Positions 55,674 to 64,000 of a stretch of 64,000 bases of DNA are shown here, piece by piece. Position numbers and translations under genes: made by a program. Location of the stretch: assembly GCF_000719345.1 (NCBI RefSeq), contig NZ_JOFX01000005.1:124001-188000 (forward strand), written 5' to 3'. The notes beneath the pieces are model-generated. The model had not been told where the DNA came from, searched no databases, and worked only from the letters and a program-made list of their open reading frames with translations. The DNA is from Streptomyces sp. NRRL F-2664 (GTDB lineage: Bacteria; Actinomycetota; Actinomycetes; Streptomycetales; Streptomycetaceae). Each line of letters begins with the position of its first letter. The first letter of the stretch is position 1.

Positions 55674-55862
55674 GCCTGCGAGGTGAGCTGTCGGGTTCGG
55701 ACTGGAGATGTCCGGCCGCACATGTACGGGACATGAACGACTTCACCCCGAGCCGTTCCGGAGAGAAGATCTCCGGAACAGCGGCCTACCTGGTTCCCCC
55801 GCTCCTGCCGCGCGAAATTGGTTCGGTTGCGGTTTCCGGGCGGCGGCAGGATTCGGCGGTCC
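55674..55862 (-). ncRNA. c-di-AMP riboswitch (ydaO/yuaA type)
   Basis: The minus-strand leader of the LysM/M23 gene has the conserved blocks of the ydaO class: CCGAATCCTGCC near the 5' end, GGGGGAACCAGGTAGGCC, GGGGTGAAGTCG, then TCCGAACCCGACAGCTCACC and TCGCAGGC at the 3' end, 19 nt before the ATG. The order and sequences match the class consensus closely. In actinobacteria this riboswitch turns off resuscitation and cell-wall hydrolase genes when c-di-AMP is high. The rest of the 493-bp intergenic stretch to 56148 probably holds the promoter and the promoter of the divergent phosphatase; no other gene is seen there. Confidence 0.92.
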
Positions 55863-56148
55863 ACCCGGATCGATCGCGAAGGTATCCCTGGCGGGCACGG
55901 CGAACAAGCCGCGAATTCCCTGACGCATTCACAGGTATGAGGGACCGCCGGAATTCCGGTCACCCTCCGTCCATTCCGCTGCGCCAACAGCCGCTCCCAC
56001 CGGGCCATTCACCTCCGGCGATCAGGCACTCACGGTCACCGTATGATCTGGCTCACGGGGACGTGCCCGATCTCGCCTCCGGTCATGGCAAGTTGGCGCC
56101 AAGTAGCTCAATTCGGACAGAGGACCCACGAGAGGCGGAGGAGTTCCC

Positions 56149-56940
56149 TTGACCCAGCAGATACAGGAGCCGGAGCTGACCGGAGTACGCAATTTCCGCG
56201 ATGTGGGTGGATTGCCGACTCTTGACGGCCGAAGGGTCGGGACGGGACGACTGTTCCGAAGCGGACATCTCGCCCATGCCACCGAAAACGATGCACAGTT
56301 CCTCGCCTCGCTCGGGCTCCACACCGTCTTCGACTTCCGCAACGCAGCCGACCACGCGCTGGAGGGGCCGGACGTCGAACTGCCCGGCGTGCGGAACGTC
56401 AACATCCCGCTCTCGGACCCGGCGGACGGCCGGGAGTTCTGGCGGCTGGTCCGCGACGGCGACCTCGACCGCCTGCGCTCCATCCTGGGCGACGGCAAGG
56501 CGGCCGCCCGGATGGCCGACTCCTACCGCGCGATCGTCCGCACCCGCACCGCCGAGCACGGCCGGGTCCTCCACGCCCTCGCCGAGGACAGCGTCCCCGC
56601 CCTCATGCACTGCGCGGCCGGCAAGGACCGGGCGGGGCTCTCCGTCGCCGTCACGCTGCTCGCCCTCGGCGTCGAGCGCGAGGCGATCGTGGCGGACTAC
56701 CTGGAGTCCAACGCCCCCCACCGCCGCTACCGGCTGCGGCGCAGCTCCGCGTCGGCCGAGGCCCGCTCGCCCGAGGTGATGGAACTGCTCGCGCCGCTCT
56801 TCGACGCCCGCGCCGAGTACCTGCTCGCCGCCTTCGACACCATCGACGAGACCTGGGGCGGGGTGGACCGCTACCTGGCGGAGGGTCTCGGACTGCTGCC
56901 CGAGACCCTCGACCGGCTCCGAGACCGCCTGTTGGTCTGA
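56149..56940 (+). CDS. Tyrosine-protein phosphatase (dual-specificity-like)
   Basis: A 263-residue phosphatase. The family opening GVRNFRDVGGLPTLDGRRVGTGRLFRSGHL is present, with VFDFRNAADH as the strand region and the active-site loop H-C-A-A-G-K-D-R-A-G (C-x5-R). It resembles MptpB-like lipid/tyrosine phosphatases found in actinobacteria. The TTG start has a GGAGGAG SD at 6 nt. It is divergent from the LysM/M23 gene. Both Tyr-phosphate and phosphoinositide activity are possible. Confidence 0.93.
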   Translation: MTQQIQEPELTGVRNFRDVGGLPTLDGRRVGTGRLFRSGHLAHATENDAQFLASLGLHTVFDFRNAADHALEGPDVELPGVRNVNIPLSDPADGREFWRLVRDGDLDRLRSILGDGKAAARMADSYRAIVRTRTAEHGRVLHALAEDSVPALMHCAAGKDRAGLSVAVTLLALGVEREAIVADYLESNAPHRRYRLRRSSASAEARSPEVMELLAPLFDARAEYLLAAFDTIDETWGGVDRYLAEGLGLLPETLDRLRDRLLV

Positions 56941-56987
56941 TCCCGCGACCGGACCGCAGACGCGGGATCCGGGCGGGGTGCAGGCCG

Positions 56988-58394
56988 TCAGCGCGCGGCG
57001 ACGGCCTGCTTCACCAGCGTCCTGCCGAAGTCCCACATCAGCCCGGACCCGGCGTGCGCCTCGTCCATGACCTCGCGGAAGGCCGCGACGAACCGGTCCA
57101 CGTCCGACGCGTCGAGGACGAGCGGCGGGATCAGCTTGATCACCTCCAGGTGGTCGCCGGAGACCTGCGTGAGGATCCGGTGCTTCTGCAGCAGCGGCAC
57201 CACCACCATCTGCGCGAAGAGTCCCTTGCGGGCCGCCTGGAGCATCGTCCAGCGGCTGCGCAGCCCCAGCGAGGAGGGCCGCCCGAACTCGATGCCGATC
57301 ATGAGGCCGCGCCCGCGCACCTCGTGCAGCAGCTCGTACTCGTCCACCAGGGCCGCGAGCCGCCCCCGCAGCAGGTCGCCCGTCGTGCGGGCGCGGTCCA
57401 CCAGGTGCTCGTCCTCCATGACGGACAGCACCGCCAGCCCGGCCGCCATCGCCTGCGCGTTGGACCCGAAGCTCGCGGAGTGCACGAGCACCCGGTCCAT
57501 GGACGAGTAGACCTTCTTGAAGATCCAGTCCTTGCCCAGGGTGGCACCGACCGGTACGTAGCCGCCCGACAGCGCCTTGGCCACGCACACCAGATCGGGC
57601 TCGACACCGGGCTCGTGCTGGTACGCGTAGAAGTCCCCGGTACGGCCCAGTCCGGTCTGCACCTCGTCCGCGATCAGCAGCGCCTTGTGCCGGTGCAGCA
57701 GCTCCTGCGCGGCGCGCAGGAAACCGGGCGGGGCGGCGAGGACCCCCTTGCCCTGGATGGGCTCGACGACGAAGGCGGCGACGTCGCCTCGCTTCAGTTC
57801 CCGCTCCAGGGCGGCCAGGTCGCCCAGCGCGATCCTGGTGTCCGGCAGCAGGGGTGCGAAGCCGTCCCGGAAGCCCGCCTCGCCGTTGACCGAGAGCGAG
57901 CCGGCGGTCAGCCCGTGGAAGGCGTGGTCGCAGAAGAGGACCCGGGGCCGCCCGGTGGCGTACCGGGCGAATTTCAGGGCCGTCTCCACCGCCTCGGTGC
58001 CGCTGTTGCCGAAGAAGACGCGGTCCAGGTGCGGGCTGTACGAGAGCAGCTTCTCGGCCAGCAGCCCGGGCAGGGGCGGGCAGTCGAAGCGGGTGAGGTC
58101 GGCGAGCTGGGCGTCCAGGACGTCGTGCAGGGCCCGGCGGACGACGGGGTGGTGCCGGCCCAGGCCCATCACCCCGAAGCCGGCCAGCATGTCGAGGTGG
58201 TCGTTGCCCTCCGCGTCCCAGAAATGGGCTCCCTCGGCCCGTTCGTAGACCTTGTCGAAGCCGATGGTGCGCAGCATCCGCGGCAGTTGGTGATTGAGGT
58301 GGCGGGCGTGCAGCTCGTACCGCTCCGCCCCGCGCGCGGCCAGCAGGGCGCCCAGGTCGAAGCCGGCGCCCCGCCCCTCCTCCCCCGGGGTCAT
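56988..58394 (-). CDS. hpnO: Class-III aminotransferase of the hopanoid operon (HpnO-like)
   Basis: A 468-residue PLP aminotransferase of the aspartate/ornithine/acetylornithine group. It has FFGNSGTEAVETALKFARYATGR, FCDHAFHGLTAGSLSV, FVVEPIQGKGVL, ADEVQTGLGRTGDFYA, and the Schiff-base lysine in CVAKALSGGYVPVGA. HpnO converts the aldehyde from ribosylhopane to aminobacteriohopanetriol. Here it overlaps hpnH (ATGA) as the last gene of the operon. The name is by context; the substrate specificity is inferred. Confidence 0.85.
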   Translation of the reverse strand: MTPGEEGRGAGFDLGALLAARGAERYELHARHLNHQLPRMLRTIGFDKVYERAEGAHFWDAEGNDHLDMLAGFGVMGLGRHHPVVRRALHDVLDAQLADLTRFDCPPLPGLLAEKLLSYSPHLDRVFFGNSGTEAVETALKFARYATGRPRVLFCDHAFHGLTAGSLSVNGEAGFRDGFAPLLPDTRIALGDLAALERELKRGDVAAFVVEPIQGKGVLAAPPGFLRAAQELLHRHKALLIADEVQTGLGRTGDFYAYQHEPGVEPDLVCVAKALSGGYVPVGATLGKDWIFKKVYSSMDRVLVHSASFGSNAQAMAAGLAVLSVMEDEHLVDRARTTGDLLRGRLAALVDEYELLHEVRGRGLMIGIEFGRPSSLGLRSRWTMLQAARKGLFAQMVVVPLLQKHRILTQVSGDHLEVIKLIPPLVLDASDVDRFVAAFREVMDEAHAGSGLMWDFGRTLVKQAVAAR

Positions 58395-59422
58395 GCCGAC
58401 CGGTCCCGGTTGCCCCCGACCGTCTCCCGGGCGGCCCGCAGGGATTCCTTGAGGGAGCCCATGGTGGCGAGGACGGCGGTGGGCTCGTAACCGCAGTGCG
58501 CCATGCAGTTCGCGCAGCGCGGGTCCTTGCCGCGGCCGTACTTGTTCCAGTCGGTGTCCTCGACGAGTTCCCGGTATGTCGGCACGTAGCCGTCGCTCAT
58601 CAGGTAGCAGGGCCGCTGCCAGCCGAAGAGGGAGTAATTCGGAATGGCCCAGGCCGTGCAGGGGAAATCGGCCTTCCCTTCGAGGAAATCCAGGAACAGC
58701 GGGGAGTGGTTGAGACGCCAGCGCCGCCGGTTGCCGCCCGCGAAGGCTCTCCGGAAGAGGTCGCGCGTCTGGTCGACGCCCAGGAAGTGCTCCTGGTCCG
58801 GCGCCTTCTCGTAGGCATAGGCCGGCGAGATCATCATTTCGTCGACCTGGAGGTCGTCATTGAGGAAGTCGAGTACCTCGATGACGGTCTGCGGGGTGTC
58901 GGTGTTGAAGAAGGTGGAGTTCGTGGTGACCCGGAATCCGCGCCGCTTCGCCTCCTTGATGGCCTCGACCGCCTCGTCGAAGACACCCTCCTTGGCCACC
59001 GACTCGTCGTGGCGCTCCCGCAGCCCGTCGATGTGCACGGCGAAGGCGAAGTACGGCGAGGGCGTGAACTTCGCGATCTTCTTGCGGAGCAGCAGCGCGT
59101 TCGTGCACAGGAACACGTATTTCCGGCGCGCCACCAACTGCCGCACGATCTCGTGGATCTGCGGGTGCATCAAGGGTTCACCGCCCGCGATGGACACCAT
59201 GGGCGCACCGGACTCCAGTACGGCGCCGACCGCCTGCGCCACCGGCATGCGCTGCTTGAGCACCCCGGCCGGGTGCTGGATCTTCCCGCACCCCTCGCAG
59301 GCCAGGTTGCACGCGTAGAGCGGCTCCAGCTCCACGATCAGCGGGAACTTCTCACGCTTGCGGAGTTTCTGTTCGAGCAGATACGTCCCGACCCTGATGG
59401 TCTGGCGCAGCGGCATGGCCAT
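58391..59422 (-). CDS. hpnH: Adenosyl-hopene transferase HpnH (radical SAM)
   Basis: A 343-residue radical SAM enzyme. It opens MAMPLRQTIRVGTYLLEQKL, characteristic of HpnH, and has the cluster motif C38-x3-C42-x2-C45 in YACNLACEGCGK, then SIAGGEPLMHP. A C-terminal Cys group (CANCMAHCGYEP) fits the family. HpnH joins a 5'-deoxyadenosyl group to diploptene to give adenosylhopane. A strong GGAGGTGA lies before the first ATG. It overlaps the aminotransferase gene and lies 5 nt after hpnG. Confidence 0.96.
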   Translation of the reverse strand: MAMPLRQTIRVGTYLLEQKLRKREKFPLIVELEPLYACNLACEGCGKIQHPAGVLKQRMPVAQAVGAVLESGAPMVSIAGGEPLMHPQIHEIVRQLVARRKYVFLCTNALLLRKKIAKFTPSPYFAFAVHIDGLRERHDESVAKEGVFDEAVEAIKEAKRRGFRVTTNSTFFNTDTPQTVIEVLDFLNDDLQVDEMMISPAYAYEKAPDQEHFLGVDQTRDLFRRAFAGGNRRRWRLNHSPLFLDFLEGKADFPCTAWAIPNYSLFGWQRPCYLMSDGYVPTYRELVEDTDWNKYGRGKDPRCANCMAHCGYEPTAVLATMGSLKESLRAARETVGGNRDRSA

Positions 59423-59427
59423 CTGGC

Positions 59428-60084
59428 TCACCTCCTGGGGAGCAGCGAAGAACGGTGCCATTCGTAGAACGCGGGGAGTACGGCACGCAGGACACGGAAG
59501 GCCGATATTCCCCCGCGCACCGTGCCGATCCGGACGAGCTCGTGCTCCGGAGCGTCCACGATCACCCGGACGGCCGCAACGGGGCGGTCGCCGGCGCGGA
59601 CGGCGGCCCACAGGGTCGCCGCGGACTCCATGTCGACCGCGACGGCGCCCGTGGCCCCCAGCTGTGCGCGCTCCTGGCCGCGGACGACGTGGTCGGAGCC
59701 GGTCAGCGGGCCGGTGTGGACGGTGCGGCCGGGGACGGCCCGGGCCAGGGCCCGGGCGAGCAGCGCGGTCCCGGTGCAGGGGACGGTCCCGCGGGGGCCG
59801 CGGGTCTCCTCGGCGACGACGAGGTCGCCGGGGTGCATGCCGGGGACGAGCCCGGCGCAGAAGCCGGTGGCGAGGACGGCGGCAGCGGCCGTGCCGGGCC
59901 GCTCCAGGGCTCGGCGGACGGCGCGTTCGGCGGCGCGCGGGCCCATCCCGGTGCGCAGCAGGGTGCAGCCCCCGGGCGGGGCGGCGGCGCTGCGCAGGGC
60001 CGCCTGCTCGATGCGGAGCGCGCACGCGACCAGCAGCGGCCCCGGCTGCGGGGCCGCGTCCCGGTCCCCGCCGGGGGCGGGCAT
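59428..60084 (-). CDS. hpnG: Hopanoid nucleoside phosphorylase HpnG
   Basis: A 218-residue PNP/UDP-family enzyme. It has LLVACALRIEQAAL near the N-terminus, MGPRAAERAV, GFCAGLVPGMHPGDLVVAEE, and VAVDMESAATLWAAV for the ribose-binding Met-Glu-Ser. HpnG removes adenine from adenosylhopane to give ribosylhopane. It starts with an ATG overlapping the SHC stop by one base (TGATG) and precedes hpnH. Confidence 0.92.
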   Translation of the reverse strand: MPAPGGDRDAAPQPGPLLVACALRIEQAALRSAAAPPGGCTLLRTGMGPRAAERAVRRALERPGTAAAAVLATGFCAGLVPGMHPGDLVVAEETRGPRGTVPCTGTALLARALARAVPGRTVHTGPLTGSDHVVRGQERAQLGATGAVAVDMESAATLWAAVRAGDRPVAAVRVIVDAPEHELVRIGTVRGGISAFRVLRAVLPAFYEWHRSSLLPRR

Positions 60085-62309
60085 CAGGGCCCCCCGGGGG
60101 GCGGGCCGGCCGGGGCGGACGGTTCCCCGTAGAGGTAGCGGCCGAGCGCGGTGAGCGGGAACACCTGCCGGTACAGGTGGTAGTTGATGGAGAAGTCCCA
60201 GGGGAAGCCGGTGCCGGTGAAGTACGGCTCGTCCCAGGAGCCGTCCTCCCGCTGGGTCCGCACCAGGTGGGCGATGCCCCGTTCGACGGCTGCGCCGTCC
60301 CGTTCCCCCGCCGCCAGCAGGGCCATGAGCGCCCACGCGGTCTGGGAGGCGGTGGAGGCTCCCCTGCCGGCCCACGACCGGTCCTTGTAGGAGCGCTGGT
60401 CCTCGCCCCAGCCTCCGTCCTCGTTCTGTACGGATTCCAGCCAGCGCACGGCGCGCCGGACCGCGGGGTGGGCCGGGGAGACGCCGGCCGCCGTGAGGGC
60501 GGGAACCACCGACCCGGTGCCGTAGATGTAGTTGGTGCCCCACCGGCCGAACCAGCTGCCGTCCGGCTCCTGCGCGTCGAGCAGCCAGGCGATGCCGCGG
60601 CGGGTCCGGGCGTCGCCCGCCCGGCCCTCGAAGGCCAGCATCTCCACGACGTGGGCGGTGACGTCGGCCGACGGCGGGTCGATGACCTCGCCGAAGTCGC
60701 AGAAGGGCAGCCGGTTGGGGAAGGGGCTGGTGTTGTCGGCGTCGAAGGCACCCCACGCGCCGTCCTTGGACTGCATGCCGAGGTTCCAGGACACCCCCCG
60801 GGCGATGGCGGCGTCGACGCGGACCGGGTCGGGGTGTCTGATCCGGCGCAGCGCGAGGACGACCTCGGCGGTGTCGTCGATGTCGGGGTAGGTGTCGTTG
60901 TGGAACTCGAACGCCCAGCCGCCGGGCGCGAGGCCGGGTCGGCGCACCGCCCAGTCGCCGATGCGGGTGACCTCCTCGCCGAGCATCCAGTCGGCGGCCT
61001 TCACCAGGGCCGGGTGGTCGGGGCGCACACCCGCGTCGACCAGGGCGATCGCGGCGAGGCAGGTGTCCCAGACCGGGGACTGGCAGGCTTCGATCATCCG
61101 GGCGCCGTCCTCGCGGCGCACCGCGAAGCGGTCGAGGGACTCCAGTCCCGCGCGCATCACCGGGTGGCCGAGGTCGTAGCCGAGCAGGTGCAGGGCGATG
61201 ACGGAGTACACGGCGGGCGGCTGGATGCCGCCCCAGCATCCGTCGTTCTCCTGGCGCTCGACGATCCAGCGGGCGGCGGTGCCCATGGCCGCCCTGCGCA
61301 GCCGGCGCGGCGCGAAGCGCCGGTAGACGTGCAGTGCCTTGTCCATCCGCTGGAAGGCGCCGTCCCATGTGGTCAGCGGTGCCATGGGGGTGGCGGGGTA
61401 CGGGTCGCGCGCGTCGGTGTGCAGCTCGTCGAGCACGAAAGGAGCGGGGCGGACCGGTCGCAGCGCGGAGACCACGGTGAGCGGGACGATGGTCTGGCGG
61501 GCCCAGCAGCCGAAGTCGTAGATGTTCAAGGGGACCCAGGGCGGCAGGAACACCAGCTCGGGCGGGAGTTCGGGCAGGTGGTCCCAGCTCCACCAGCCGA
61601 AGAGGGCGAGCCAGATACGGGTGAAGACGCGGGCCGCGGCGAGGCCGCCGTGGGCCCGGATCCATGCCGAGGCGCGGCTCATGTGCGGGGCGTCCGGCGG
61701 GTCCCCGGCGAGGCGCAGGGCGACGTACGCCTCGACGGTGGCGGAGAGGTCGGGCGGTCCGCCGTGGAAGGTGGCCCAGGTGCCGTCCTCGCGCTGCTCG
61801 CCGCGGACGAACAGGGCGGCCGCGTAGGTGGTGGCCTCGTCGCGGATGCCGAGGAACTGCCGCAGCAGGAGGTCCTCGGCGTCCATGGTGACGTTGGTCT
61901 CCAGGTCGCCCTTCCACCAGCCCGCGGGGTCCTGGCGGTCGAGCAGGTGCAGGGTGGCGCGCGCGGTGGCCTCGTACACCTCCCGGGGGCAGCCGTCCGG
62001 CGGGGCGGGCAGGTCCGCGGTCGTCGCCGGGCGGCCGGCTCCGGGCGTGCCGGGTGGCCGGTAGGCGGCCGGCGGGCCGGTTCGACGGCCGGGGTCGGCC
62101 GGGGCGGTGATCCGGTCCGTGACCGCAACCGGTCCGCAGGGAGCGGCGCCCGGTGAGGAGGCGGCCTCGGGGGCCGGGTGGGGCGGGCCCGGGAGCCCGT
62201 ACTCGGTCCGCGGGGCGGCCGCCCCGGCGGGGCCGGGCGGCGGGGCGCCCGGCGTGGATTCGCTGCCGGCGCCGGCGCTCTCCGCGCTGCCGTCGGTCGT
62301 CGCTGTCAT
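60084..62309 (-). CDS. shc: Squalene-hopene cyclase
   Basis: A 741-residue class-II triterpene cyclase. The catalytic D-x-D-D motif is in YPDIDDTAEVVLAL, and QW repeats are seen, for example QEPDGSWFGRWG, QNEDGGWGEDQRSY and QREDGSWDEPYF. It cyclises squalene to hopene/hopanol. An N-terminal ~105-residue Pro/Ala/Gly-rich extension precedes the catalytic core (EVYEATARATLHLLDRQDPAGWW), longer than in bacterial cyclases such as the Alicyclobacillus enzyme; it is likely disordered. ATG at 62309 with AAGGGGAAG upstream. Confidence 0.97.
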   Translation of the reverse strand: MTATTDGSAESAGAGSESTPGAPPPGPAGAAAPRTEYGLPGPPHPAPEAASSPGAAPCGPVAVTDRITAPADPGRRTGPPAAYRPPGTPGAGRPATTADLPAPPDGCPREVYEATARATLHLLDRQDPAGWWKGDLETNVTMDAEDLLLRQFLGIRDEATTYAAALFVRGEQREDGTWATFHGGPPDLSATVEAYVALRLAGDPPDAPHMSRASAWIRAHGGLAAARVFTRIWLALFGWWSWDHLPELPPELVFLPPWVPLNIYDFGCWARQTIVPLTVVSALRPVRPAPFVLDELHTDARDPYPATPMAPLTTWDGAFQRMDKALHVYRRFAPRRLRRAAMGTAARWIVERQENDGCWGGIQPPAVYSVIALHLLGYDLGHPVMRAGLESLDRFAVRREDGARMIEACQSPVWDTCLAAIALVDAGVRPDHPALVKAADWMLGEEVTRIGDWAVRRPGLAPGGWAFEFHNDTYPDIDDTAEVVLALRRIRHPDPVRVDAAIARGVSWNLGMQSKDGAWGAFDADNTSPFPNRLPFCDFGEVIDPPSADVTAHVVEMLAFEGRAGDARTRRGIAWLLDAQEPDGSWFGRWGTNYIYGTGSVVPALTAAGVSPAHPAVRRAVRWLESVQNEDGGWGEDQRSYKDRSWAGRGASTASQTAWALMALLAAGERDGAAVERGIAHLVRTQREDGSWDEPYFTGTGFPWDFSINYHLYRQVFPLTALGRYLYGEPSAPAGPPPGGP

Positions 62310-62429
62310 GGCTTCCCCTTAGAACAGTGTCCTGTGCTGTGCTGGGGTCCGCCGTCGGCCGGCGCAGGCCGCCCTCAGGCGGCGGCGCCGGCCGGCGACT
62401 CGCGATTCATATCCGCTGTCGGGTGGCGG

Positions 62430-63614
62430 TCACCTCTTGCGGACGACGACGAAGTCGGCGAGGTCCACGAGCTGTTCGCGGACCCGCTGCGGCATGTCGA
62501 CGTCGTCGAGGGCGCGGATGGCGACGGCGTGCTGGCGGCGCGCCTCGTCCGCGGTCCACTGCCGGCCGCCGGCCTCCTCGATGAGCGCCGCGCGGGCCGC
62601 GAACTCCTCCTCGGAGAAGTTCTCGAAGTCGCTGCTCTTGGCGTCGGCCGCGAGCAGCTCGGCGAGCTGCTCGGAGGCCGGCCCGCCGGCGGCGAGGGCG
62701 GCGACGACCGGCAGGGACTTCTTGCGCTGGCGCAGGTCGCTCCAGGTCTGCTTGCCGGTGGCCTCCGGGTCGCCCCAGATGCCGAGGAGGTCGTCGACGG
62801 CCTGGAAGGCGAGGCCGAGGTGGTAGCCGTACTCCTCCAGCTTGTCGGCCGTACGGTCGTCGGCGCCCCCGAGGACCGCGCCGATGGAGACCGCGCAGGC
62901 GAGGAGGGCGCCGGTCTTGTTCCCCTCCATCTCCAGGCACTCCGCCACGCTGACGCGCTCGCGGTGCTCGTAGGAGATGTCCTGGGCCTGGCCGTCGATG
63001 AGCTTGCGGCTGGCGGTGGTCAGGCGGCGGGTGGCGCGGCCGGCCTCGACGGTGCCCAGTTCGAGCAGGACCTCGTTGGCGAGGGCGAAGAGGGCGTCGC
63101 CGACCAGGATCGCCTGGGCCGGTCCGTGGACCTTCCAGACGGTGTCGCGGTGGCGGCGCTGCTCGTCGCCGTCCATCAGGTCGTCGTGGAGCAGCGAGAA
63201 GTTGTGTACGAGTTCGACGGCGACGGCACCGGGGATGCCGACCTCCGGGGCGGCGCCCGCGGCCTCGGCGGAGAGCAGGGCCAGGGCGGGGCGGACGGCC
63301 TTGCCCCCGTCGCCGTCGGCCGGGTGGCCGTGGGCGTCGATCCAGCCGAAGTGGTAGGCGGCGACGGTGTCCATGGGCGCGGCGAGCCGGTCCACGGCGG
63401 CGCGGAGGGCGGGGGTGGACATCGTCCGGCCGCGTTCCAGGAGGGCGACGGTGTCGGCCTTCTCCATGCCCCTTCCGGCTGCACCCACACTGGCATCCGT
63501 GTTCTCGACAGCCGGGTTCCCCGGATTCACTGGCTCTCCTCTTGTTCCTGTACGTGCTGTGCTCGTGGTGCTGGTGACGCCGGCGGCGCCGGTCGTCGCG
63601 GTGGTCGTCGTCAT
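62430..63614 (-). CDS. Polyprenyl (farnesyl/geranylgeranyl) diphosphate synthase
   Basis: A 394-residue trans-prenyltransferase. The first Asp-rich motif is H-D-D-L-M-D in NFSLLHDDLMDGDEQRRH, the second is VDDLLGIWGD in FQAVDDLLGIWGDPEATGKQT. Its product (probably FPP) feeds squalene synthesis for hopanoids. The ATG at 63614 has GGAGG 5 nt upstream and overlaps the hpnE stop (ATGA). A GTG at 63530 with its own AGAGGAGAG SD would remove a Thr/Ala-rich 28-residue leader and cannot be excluded. The 120-bp gap to shc holds no gene. Confidence 0.93.
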   Translation of the reverse strand: MTTTTATTGAAGVTSTTSTARTGTRGEPVNPGNPAVENTDASVGAAGRGMEKADTVALLERGRTMSTPALRAAVDRLAAPMDTVAAYHFGWIDAHGHPADGDGGKAVRPALALLSAEAAGAAPEVGIPGAVAVELVHNFSLLHDDLMDGDEQRRHRDTVWKVHGPAQAILVGDALFALANEVLLELGTVEAGRATRRLTTASRKLIDGQAQDISYEHRERVSVAECLEMEGNKTGALLACAVSIGAVLGGADDRTADKLEEYGYHLGLAFQAVDDLLGIWGDPEATGKQTWSDLRQRKKSLPVVAALAAGGPASEQLAELLAADAKSSDFENFSEEEFAARAALIEEAGGRQWTADEARRQHAVAIRALDDVDMPQRVREQLVDLADFVVVRKR

Positions 63615-64000
63615 GCCGCCTCCTGCAAAGGGTGTTCGCGGTGGCGGCCGAGCGCGGCGAGCGCGGCCTGCGCCGCGCTCAGGCCGCTCCGGACGGCGCC
63701 CTCCATGGTCGCGGGCCAGCCGGTGGCGGTCCACGCACCGGCCAGGTAGAGCCCCGGCGTGTCGGTCCGCGCGCCGGGGCGCAGCCGGCCGACGCCCGGC
63801 GTGGGTGCGAAGGTCGCCGTCCGCTCCCGGGTGACGAAGAAGTCCCGTACCTTGGCCCCTCGCGCGGCGGGCAGCAGCCGCTCCAGCTCGGGCAGGTACT
63901 TGGCGCGCAGCACCGCGACGGGCTCGTCGATGTCGTCCTGGGCGGCGGACTGCGACAGGGCCAGGTACTGGCCTCCGTCGGGCAGGCCGGAGGATTCGGT
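63611..64000 (-). CDS. hpnE: Hydroxysqualene dehydroxylase HpnE, C-terminal part
   Basis: The last ~129 residues of an FAD amine-oxidase-fold protein whose 5' end is beyond the right edge. It has SGLPDGGQYLALSQSAAQDDID, LRAKYLPELERLLPAARGAKV, FFVTRERTATFAPTPG, and the FAD C-terminal motif TPGLYLAGAWTATGWPATMEGAVRSGLSAAQA. In this context it fits HpnE, which reduces hydroxysqualene to squalene. It overlaps the prenyl synthase by 4 nt. Confidence 0.88.
   Translation of the reverse strand, partial: TESSGLPDGGQYLALSQSAAQDDIDEPVAVLRAKYLPELERLLPAARGAKVRDFFVTRERTATFAPTPGVGRLRPGARTDTPGLYLAGAWTATGWPATMEGAVRSGLSAAQAALAALGRHREHPLQEAA

Overview
The window is very GC-rich with strong third-position GC, closely packed genes, frequent GTG/TTG starts and many 4-nt ATGA/GTGA overlaps. 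It carries a conservon (cvn) operon, a monomeric NADP isocitrate dehydrogenase, a c-di-AMP (ydaO-type) riboswitch ahead of a LysM/M23 cell-wall hydrolase, and an actinobacterial hopanoid operon. Together these point to a Streptomyces (or very close) chromosome. No phage, transposon or CRISPR array was seen.

Layout, left to right. 1-310: 5' part of an SRPBCC gene. 476-2515: a coupled trio of class-I methyltransferase, CDGSH Fe-S protein and heme-oxygenase-like iron enzyme. 2711-6773: a three-gene glycerol/polyol module (FGGY kinase, GlpA-like dehydrogenase with a BFD [2Fe-2S] tail, second FAD oxidoreductase). 7064-11131: an unknown helical protein, an APC permease and a PAP2/inositol-phosphoceramide-synthase-like membrane protein. 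11410-15832: a Ser/Thr kinase with Sel1-like repeats beside a PIN/NYN-like nuclease fused to an FHA domain. 16019-18190: YecE, tRNA-Pro(GGG), DUF309 and VOC genes. 18347-26131: two secreted S51-type peptidases, a complete amino-acid ABC importer, an M20 peptidase and an RpiR regulator, which reads as an uptake and breakdown island for cyanophycin or another isoaspartyl peptide. 26255-43994: cobF, a class-V aminotransferase, GH71 alpha-1,3-glucanase, icd, corA, ArgP-like/LysE pair, tandem Nudix, MFS, long GAPDH, phospholipase D-like protein and SpoIIE phosphatase.

44138-47678 is the most unusual part. An IclR regulator diverges from a 29-codon peptide gene with a near-perfect RBS. The peptide gene is followed by a strong intrinsic terminator and then a coupled pair: a PaaK-like adenylate-forming enzyme and a presenilin/signal-peptide-peptidase-like GxGD intramembrane protease. 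A perfect 8-1-8 palindrome lies between the two transcription units. The arrangement looks like a small-peptide signalling or modified-peptide system that I do not recognise as described.

47773-64000: a GNAT gene, a second identical tRNA-Pro(GGG), an MmcQ/YjbR gene, a conservon lacking its usual cvnD GTPase, an MBL-fold hydrolase, a GDSL esterase, the riboswitch-controlled LysM/M23 gene, a tyrosine phosphatase, and the hopanoid operon (hpnE partial, prenyl synthase, shc, hpnG, hpnH, hpnO-like aminotransferase), which runs off the right edge. Product names come from motifs and family resemblance read by eye; no database search was run.
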